Translations under genes and position numbers: made by a program | Assembly: GCA_934272745.1 (NCBI GenBank) | Contig: CAKQSI010000057.1 | Coordinates: forward strand, 1-9,940 | From: an uncultured Clostridia bacterium | GTDB lineage: Bacteria > Bacillota > Clostridia > Christensenellales > Borkfalkiaceae | Reading direction: 5' to 3' | Length of the DNA stretch: 9,940 nucleotides | Shown here: in pieces, positions 6,621 to 9,940 of the stretch | Layout of the letters: the number at the start of each line of letters is the position of its first letter | How positions within the stretch are numbered: the first letter of the stretch is position 1 | Notes under the pieces: model-generated | Databases searched by the model: none | Told to the model about the DNA's origin: nothing | The model's input: the letters and a program-made list of their open reading frames with translations, nothing else

Positions 6621-6674
6621 CGGGCAGGGAATTTCCACGCGTTTTGCCCGTAAAACGACTTTTTCCGTAAAACG
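6621..6674 (-). repeat. Repeats and competing hairpins in the mnmE leader
   Basis: CCGTAAAACG occurs at 6648-6657 and 6665-6674, 17 bp apart. In the leader RNA, CGTTTT (6652-6657) can pair with AAAACG (6640-6645). Alternatively CGGGCA (6645-6650) can pair with TGCCCG (6621-6626). The two pairings overlap and exclude each other. A regulatory role is possible but unproven. Confidence 0.35.
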
Positions 6675-6714
6675 TCTTTGAAGAATTACACGCTTTTTAC
6701 TATACTTATACGAT

Positions 6715-6743
6715 ATTTTACCATATTTTCAAGCAAATGTAAA
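6715..6743 (-). promoter_or_regulatory. Promoter candidate for mnmE (minus strand)
   Basis: Read leftwards: -35 TTTACA (6738-6743), 17 bp, -10 TAAAAT (6715-6720) with an extended TG. An overlapping alternative is TTGAAA (6727-6732), 16 bp, TATAAG (6705-6710). Either gives a leader of roughly 170-180 nt before the mnmE ATG. Confidence 0.6.
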
Positions 6744-6779
6744 ACGCTTTCCCGCGCGTTTGCGATATTTTCGGTGTAA

Positions 6780-6799
6780 AAAATCCGTTTTCGGATTTT
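6780..6799 (-). terminator. Short hairpin terminator upstream of the mnmE promoter
   Basis: AAAATCCG (6780-6787) and CGGATTTT (6792-6799) are perfect arms around TTTT. On the minus strand the stem runs into six T in total. On the plus strand it is followed by GTTTTCC. It would act as a backup stop between the glycosidase unit and mnmE. Confidence 0.5.
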
Positions 6800-6910
6800 G
6801 TTTTCCTTCTGTAATGATTGCCGTTTCCTCGTTTGGACTTCGGAACAACCCATAAACAGTCTGCCACCATATCCGCCGCCAGCCGGCTTTTCCGTTACGT
6901 AATTTCAAAC

Positions 6911-6952
6911 GCGCCGCCGCCCTGCCTTAATTTTAAGGCAGGGCAGCGGCGC
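6911..6952 (-). terminator. Strong hairpin terminator of the glycosidase/small-ORF unit
   Basis: Arms 6911-6930 and 6933-6952 form a 20-bp stem. Its only non-Watson-Crick pair is a G-U on the minus-strand RNA and a C-A mismatch on the plus-strand RNA, so the minus strand pairs better. The minus side continues GTTTGAAATT, a modest U-run. It lies about 70 nt past the stop of the small ORF at 7025, which suggests that ORF is included in the transcript. Confidence 0.65.
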
Positions 6953-7024
6953 AATCCATATAAAATATCTATAGAACCCCTCTTTGCCAAAACGTTCCGT
7001 TTTTCGGGACACGTCCCTCAAAAA

Positions 7025-7243
7025 TCAACAAGATTGGCATTTGGTACCGCCACCGTATCCGACGAAAATCCCGACCGGACCAAACGAATATCCGTCAGCC
7101 GTCTGCATTGCTCTTGCGTATTCCGCTGCGGAATTGCAATAAAAAGCAGATCCGCTCGTTTTCCCCGATTCGCCCGGGCGCCAAAGCGCATATCCGGAAT
7201 TTGATACCGAAAATAAACCAACGGTACCCCGTTTTCGGAACAC
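7025..7243 (-). CDS. Unrecognised 72-residue protein, Gly-rich with C-terminal Cys pair
   Basis: I do not recognise this protein. It starts with GTG at 7243, one base after the TAA of the glycosidase gene, and its candidate ribosome binding site (AGAAAGGG) lies in the last codons of that gene, so the two would be translationally coupled. Seen: a basic start (MFRKRG), SNSGYALWRPGESGKTSGSA (14-33), a middle part NSAAEYARAMQTADGYSFG (37-55), a glycine-rich stretch ending GGGTK, and the C-terminal KCQSC. There are three Cys, no clear signal peptide and no membrane segment. A hairpin terminator follows 70 bp downstream. Tight coupling and shared transcript argue for a gene. The short length, GTG start and lack of a known family argue for caution. 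It could also be a remnant of a longer gene. Confidence 0.42.
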   Translation of the reverse strand: MFRKRGTVGLFSVSNSGYALWRPGESGKTSGSAFYCNSAAEYARAMQTADGYSFGPVGIFVGYGGGTKCQSC

Positions 7244-7244
7244 T

Positions 7245-9209
7245 TTACCCTTTCTGTTCTTTAGTACCGGTCTTATCTACGGTAAAGGAACGCTTTCCCC
7301 CGCATAGGAAAATATCCTTGACTTCCACCCGGGAAAGCGCCGCCGGCAAATGGGGAGAAAGGGTGAACCCTTCTTCCGTAAAACCGACGTCCAGCAGTCC
7401 GTCGGTGATGATTCTGCAAAACAGCGCGCTTTCGCCGCTCAGGTGGCGCATGCCGTTTTCGGGATAGGCTTCCACAACGTAGGGGGCGCGCTCGCCCAGC
7501 AGCCGGGTAGCCGCCGTTTCTTTCAGCCGCGCCCAGGCTTCGTCCGCTCTGCCCGCACGGAACAGCGCCGCGATATAGTACAGCGCGCTGCGGTCCCACA
7601 CCACGTTTTCGTTTTCGGTAGTCTTTAAACTGCCGTTTTCCCAAAGCAGTCTCCCGATCGCGTTCAACGCGCCGTCCGCCCGGCTTTTGATGCCCATATA
7701 CGGAGGCAGGCAGATCCAGGCGCGCACTTCGTCAAGTCCCGCGTGATAGCGATAGCAATCCTCTCCCGTAAGGCGTGCGCCGAACGTCTTTTCGATACCG
7801 TCCGCTATTTTTCGTTGCAAGGCGGCGCATTTCTCCGCCTTTTCCTTTTCGTCCATACGGGAAAGCAGCACGCCGTAAGCGCCGAACGCGCCGTAGGAAA
7901 TCGCCGAAGTGGAAAGATTAGCGTCGCCCGAAGACAGCCGGTTTTCCAGCTCGTCCGTATCCGAAAGCACCGTTCCGTCCGACGCAATGCGGCGTTCGAT
8001 ATAGTCCGCGCACCAGGCAAGCTGCGCTTTCGCTTCTTCCGCCGGCAATTCGCCCCGCGTCAGAAAATAGCGGCTGCTTCCATACAAAAACATGGAAGCG
8101 TCGCCCCGGTCGCCGGCGCCGTTCCAGTAGTCGGTTCCTTCCGAAATCAGACTGCTCGGAATGGGCAGATCGCGGTCGTTCATATACGGAGCCCACCAGT
8201 GCATAGCGGTTTTTGCCGCGTCCTGCTCGGCGGCGTCGTCCGTAAAAGCGAACCAGGGCGTGGCGTATTCGCACTCGTCGTTGCACCACACCGCCGCGTA
8301 ATACTGTCCCCCGCCCGGGGAATGCACCCTGCCCTTTCTGGTGCGGAAAATACTTTCGCCCGCACGCAGTTTGCTGAACGCAAACAGCGTGTCCACCACG
8401 TCGTCGCCCGTCGTGACGTCGCACTCGGTCATCAATTCTTTCACGCGCGCCCTGCGCCTTTTCAGCGGATTCTCCTCGTAAGGAGCGACGGCATTTGCAA
8501 ACCGCGCACTGAAGCAAAAGGTCAATTGCAGTTTTTCGCCGGGTTGAAAATCTATCATCTTTTCTGCAACACGGTCTGCACCGTACCCAAGAATGCAAGG
8601 CGCATTTCGCCCGTTTTTGCAATTTTTCACAGCGCTGCAGTTTTCCCTTGCGCCTGCGTCCAACGCCCCCGCTGCGAGATCTTTTGCGCCGATACGCAGC
8701 GCAGCCTTATCCCCGCAGTTGTCGCAAAATGCTTCCGTCAGCCGGCGTTCGGCAACGATGTATCCTTCGCAACCAAGGCGCGTTTCCAGCCGCTTATAGG
8801 GCGTAAAGCGCAGCGTTTCGAGCGTTTTCCCGCAGTTTTCAATCTCAACGGTTTCGTACGTGGCGGCAAGGGTTACCGACGGATAAAACCGGTGTACGAT
8901 CCGGCAGCCGCCCGCGCACGTTTTTACGGTCAGCACGCCGTCGATTTCCACCCGCTCCAGCGTTTCCGCTTCACCAAACTGCACCGGCGATTCCGTGTCC
9001 GTCACGTGATAGGAAGAGCGCGTTTCGTCCGGCTGAAAGCGAAACATCGGAAAAATACACTTCTTTTCCGCAAAATAAATATTGTCTTCGTTCGCACCGT
9101 ACCGCACAATCACCGAACAGCGCTCGCCGCTCATTTCGATATCGTCTGCATGCCCCCGAAAGTCGTCGCTCGCTATCCGCTTTTTCGGCGTTTCAATAAA
9201 AAATCGCAT
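7245..9209 (-). CDS. Putative six-hairpin-type glycoside hydrolase, family uncertain
   Basis: This 654-residue protein looks like a carbohydrate-active enzyme with a beta-sandwich N-terminal part (about 1-245), a helical (alpha/alpha)6-type barrel (about 255-610) and a short C-terminal beta part (about 610-645). Barrel hallmarks: GGGQYYAAVWCNDECEYATP (299-318), the position where related enzymes carry a W-x-RD/ND acidic motif; SEGTDYWNGAGDRGDASMFL (356-375); WDRSALYYIAALF (538-550); and SGESALFCRIITDGLLDVGF (591-610), which resembles the barrel end of GH78- and GH65-like enzymes. Candidate catalytic acids (D311, E312, E357, D367, D370, E580, E593) cannot be assigned by eye. There is no signal peptide, so it should be cytoplasmic. 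The start at 9209 has AGGAGG at 5-bp spacing and an excellent promoter upstream. It may be a rhamnosidase-like or related exo-glycosidase; this is a fold-level call. Confidence 0.7.
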   Translation of the reverse strand: MRFFIETPKKRIASDDFRGHADDIEMSGERCSVIVRYGANEDNIYFAEKKCIFPMFRFQPDETRSSYHVTDTESPVQFGEAETLERVEIDGVLTVKTCAGGCRIVHRFYPSVTLAATYETVEIENCGKTLETLRFTPYKRLETRLGCEGYIVAERRLTEAFCDNCGDKAALRIGAKDLAAGALDAGARENCSAVKNCKNGRNAPCILGYGADRVAEKMIDFQPGEKLQLTFCFSARFANAVAPYEENPLKRRRARVKELMTECDVTTGDDVVDTLFAFSKLRAGESIFRTRKGRVHSPGGGQYYAAVWCNDECEYATPWFAFTDDAAEQDAAKTAMHWWAPYMNDRDLPIPSSLISEGTDYWNGAGDRGDASMFLYGSSRYFLTRGELPAEEAKAQLAWCADYIERRIASDGTVLSDTDELENRLSSGDANLSTSAISYGAFGAYGVLLSRMDEKEKAEKCAALQRKIADGIEKTFGARLTGEDCYRYHAGLDEVRAWICLPPYMGIKSRADGALNAIGRLLWENGSLKTTENENVVWDRSALYYIAALFRAGRADEAWARLKETAATRLLGERAPYVVEAYPENGMRHLSGESALFCRIITDGLLDVGFTEEGFTLSPHLPAALSRVEVKDIFLCGGKRSFTVDKTGTKEQKG

Positions 9210-9214
9210 CTTTT

Positions 9215-9220
9215 CCTCCT
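9215..9220 (-). promoter_or_regulatory. Ribosome binding site of the glycosidase
   Basis: A perfect AGGAGG on the minus strand, 5 bp before the ATG at 9209, fixes the start and implies strong translation. Confidence 0.8.
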
Positions 9221-9239
9221 GCTAAGCCCGTATTAAGCA

Positions 9240-9258
9240 ATACTAATAGTATACTATT
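9240..9258. promoter_or_regulatory. Palindromic operator candidate over the glycosidase -10
   Basis: AATAGTATACTATT (9245-9258) is a perfect 14-bp palindrome covering the -10. Overlapping it, ATACTAATAGTAT (9240-9252) is a perfect 13-bp palindrome. The half-site ATACTA therefore occurs three times in 17 bp. Position over the -10 and start suggests repressor binding. GntR-type repressors use sites with GTATAC-like cores, but the regulator is not identified. Confidence 0.6.
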
Positions 9259-9276
9259 CAGCGACTTCCTTGTCAA
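9248..9276 (-). promoter_or_regulatory. Promoter of the glycosidase
   Basis: Read leftwards: consensus -35 TTGACA (9271-9276), exactly 17 bp, -10 TATACT (9248-9253). The start would be near 9241, leaving a leader of about 30 nt. It is the closest match to sigma-A consensus in the window. Confidence 0.88.
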
Positions 9277-9497
9277 GAAATGTTCCGATTTTTGCAGGAC
9301 GTATCCCGTTTTGGGTAAATCTGAAGCGGAGTAAAAGCAGATCCCCGGAAAACTTTTTCTAAGGATTTATCATAACGCAAATGAATAAGATATTTAAAAG
9401 AACGCACCGGATTACGACACGCCGGAAAATATACATTAACAGCCCTTACCCAGACCTATGGCGCAAAAACAACGTATTTTATCGGGGTAAAATTCTT

Positions 9498-9514
9498 TTA
9501 CTATGCAATAGTAA
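9498..9514. promoter_or_regulatory. Second palindrome related to the glycosidase operator
   Basis: TTACTATGCAATAGTAA has perfect 7-bp arms around GCA. It shares the TACTAT/ATAGTA half-sites with the 9240-9258 operator candidate but with a wider centre, about 250 bp upstream of the promoter. It may be an auxiliary site or chance in AT-rich DNA. Confidence 0.35.
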
Positions 9515-9587
9515 TAAATCGTCCGACGAACAAAAAAGGTTAAAAATATTTCCACGAACAATAAATGCCCGGCAATCGACAAACAAA

Positions 9588-9609
9588 GCATAAAAAACAA
9601 TGTACCGGG
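9588..9609 (-). repeat. Diverged copy of the rRNA terminator half-unit
   Basis: GCATAAAAAACAATGTACCGGG here matches the terminator segment at 9842-9863 except for a few C/T transitions and the first two bases. The second hairpin arm is missing. Similar A-run plus CAACG fragments occur at 9461-9474 and 9631-9644. Confidence 0.45.
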
Positions 9610-9657
9610 TAAGTCAATAAACCTGAAACGGCATAAAAACAACGTGCGCGTCAACGT

Positions 9658-9770
9658 GCGCGCGTGAAAGCATAGCCAAACAGTCAGGTTGCCATAACCC
9701 GCGACACAAAAACCAGCGCGCGTGAAAGCATAGCCGAACAGTCAGGTTGCCATAACCCGCGACACAAAAA
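9658..9770. repeat. Tandem direct repeat, 55-bp unit at 58-bp period
   Basis: Units 9658-9712 and 9716-9770 are identical except for one A/G difference at 9678 versus 9736. Each unit carries a small dyad (GTC..GGTT, then AACC..GAC) and ends in CACAAAAA. Just before them AACGTGCGCG is itself repeated (9641-9650 and 9653-9662). The 58-bp period is not a multiple of three, which argues against coding. Confidence 0.85.
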
Positions 9771-9798
9771 ACAACGCACCGGAAAAACCGATGCGTTG
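9766..9798 (-). terminator. Second copy of the 5S terminator
   Basis: On the minus strand CAACGCATCGG (9788-9798) pairs with CCGGTGCGTTG (9772-9782), 11 bp with one G-U, 5-nt loop, then six T (9766-9771). The similarity to the first terminator extends through 9811, covering the spacer and the last five bases of the 5S gene (GCCAC). Confidence 0.8.
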
Positions 9799-9845
9799 AA
9801 TGAAATGTGGCAAAGCGGGCGATCCGGTAATGCAAAAAACCGCAC

Positions 9846-9877
9846 AAAAAACAACGCACCGGGAAACCGATGCGTTG
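9846..9877 (-). terminator. Intrinsic terminator of the 5S rRNA / rRNA operon
   Basis: On the minus strand CAACGCATCGG (9867-9877), TTTC loop, CCGGTGCGTTG (9852-9862), then six T (9846-9851). The stem is 11 bp with one G-U and begins 8 bp after the predicted 5S 3' end. Confidence 0.88.
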
Positions 9878-9885
9878 AATGAAAT

Positions 9886-9940
9886 GTGGCGATGACCTAT
9901 CCTCCCGAGCAGTCGCCCGCTAAGTACTTTCGGCGCGAGA
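9886..9940 (-). rRNA. rrf: 5S ribosomal RNA, 3' part (cut by the window edge)
   Basis: The minus strand contains the conserved 5S segments CCGAAAGTACTT, GGGCGAC and CGGGAGGATAGGTCATCG, ending in CATCGCCAC, the strand of the terminal helix that pairs with a 5' GTGGCGATG outside the window. The 3' end is placed at 9886 from that helix. A terminator follows at once. The 5' half, and presumably 23S and 16S, lie to the right. Confidence 0.92.

Larger units (their letters stand above)
6531..7024. other. Non-coding interval: mnmE leader and two terminators
   Basis: No credible gene is present. From the mnmE side outwards it holds a leader of about 170 nt with short repeats, the mnmE promoter (6715-6743), a small hairpin terminator (6780-6799), and the strong hairpin terminator (6911-6952) closing the glycosidase unit. 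A plus-strand open frame (6818-7204) is rejected because it crosses the terminator hairpin. Confidence 0.7.
9210..9885. other. Non-coding interval between the 5S rRNA and the glycosidase
   Basis: The left part (9237-9276) is the glycosidase promoter. 9277-9580 is AT-rich with no supported gene; short open frames on both strands there lack ribosome binding sites. It includes a palindrome at 9498-9514. From about 9588 to 9885 the DNA is made of repeats and terminator-like units trailing the 5S gene. An open frame on the minus strand (9614-9859) is an artefact of those repeats. Confidence 0.7.

Noticed and set aside
6818..7204. Plus-strand 128-codon open frame
   Set aside because: It crosses the 20-bp terminator hairpin at 6911-6952 and lies opposite the coupled small ORF.
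7743..9236. Plus-strand 497-codon open frame opposite the glycosidase
   Set aside because: It is an antisense shadow. The minus-strand gene has a promoter, ribosome binding site and recognisable motifs; this frame has none.
9381..9593. Plus-strand 70-codon open frame starting MNKIFKRTHR
   Set aside because: Only a poor, distant AGGA precedes it, composition is that of AT-rich non-coding DNA, and it ends in decayed terminator repeats.
9614..9859. Minus-strand 81-codon open frame near 5S
   Set aside because: It is made of the 58-bp repeats and terminator copies; the repeat period is not a multiple of three, so the translated repeats shift frame.

Overview
The window looks like a chromosomal segment of a Bacillota (probably gut-type Clostridia) genome. 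The evidence is strong Shine-Dalgarno sequences (AGGAGG-type), clean sigma-A-like promoters (TTGACA or TTGAAA, 17-bp spacer, TATACT or TATCAT), many intrinsic terminators, a CUT2-type sugar ABC transporter beside an AraC regulator, MnmE, and the 3' end of a 5S rRNA gene. The lineage is inferred; no marker here fixes a genus.

Layout. (1) 1-2012, minus strand: the start of a sugar ABC permease (cut by the window edge) preceded by its double-NBD ATPase, 55 bp apart, transcribed leftwards. (2) 2013-2318: a divergent control region with one promoter for each direction and a 20-bp-spaced direct repeat that is a good candidate AraC-type operator. (3) 2319-3203, plus strand: the AraC/cupin regulator. 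(4) 3204-4158: about 950 bp with no convincing gene. It holds degenerate 44-48-bp tandem repeats, a perfect 18-bp-stem hairpin, a 294-bp MITE-like element with TAGGG...CCCTA ends (3527-3820), and a bidirectional terminator. (5) 4159-6530, minus strand: a LysR regulator downstream of mnmE. (6) 6531-7024: the mnmE promoter and long leader, plus a strong hairpin terminator that closes the next unit. (7) 7025-9209, minus strand: a cytoplasmic six-hairpin-type glycoside hydrolase of uncertain family, followed after 1 bp by a 72-codon unrecognised ORF. (8) 9210-9885: the hydrolase promoter with a palindrome over its -10, a second matching palindrome upstream, then tandem repeats and duplicated terminator units. 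(9) 9886-9940, minus strand: the 3' end of a 5S rRNA, so an rRNA operon probably lies to the right.

How it fits together. The ABC transporter would import a monosaccharide, and the divergent AraC protein is the obvious candidate regulator. The hydrolase has no signal peptide and would act on an oligosaccharide or glycoside inside the cell. A 15-bp motif near both the ABC and hydrolase promoters hints at shared control but is not proof. MnmE (tRNA wobble-uridine modification) is a housekeeping gene. Here its usual partner mnmG is not adjacent.

I see no defence, CRISPR, toxin-antitoxin, secondary-metabolite or prophage system. The least-explained items are the small ORF coupled to the hydrolase, the hydrolase family itself, the MITE-like element and the repeat/terminator array next to the 5S gene.
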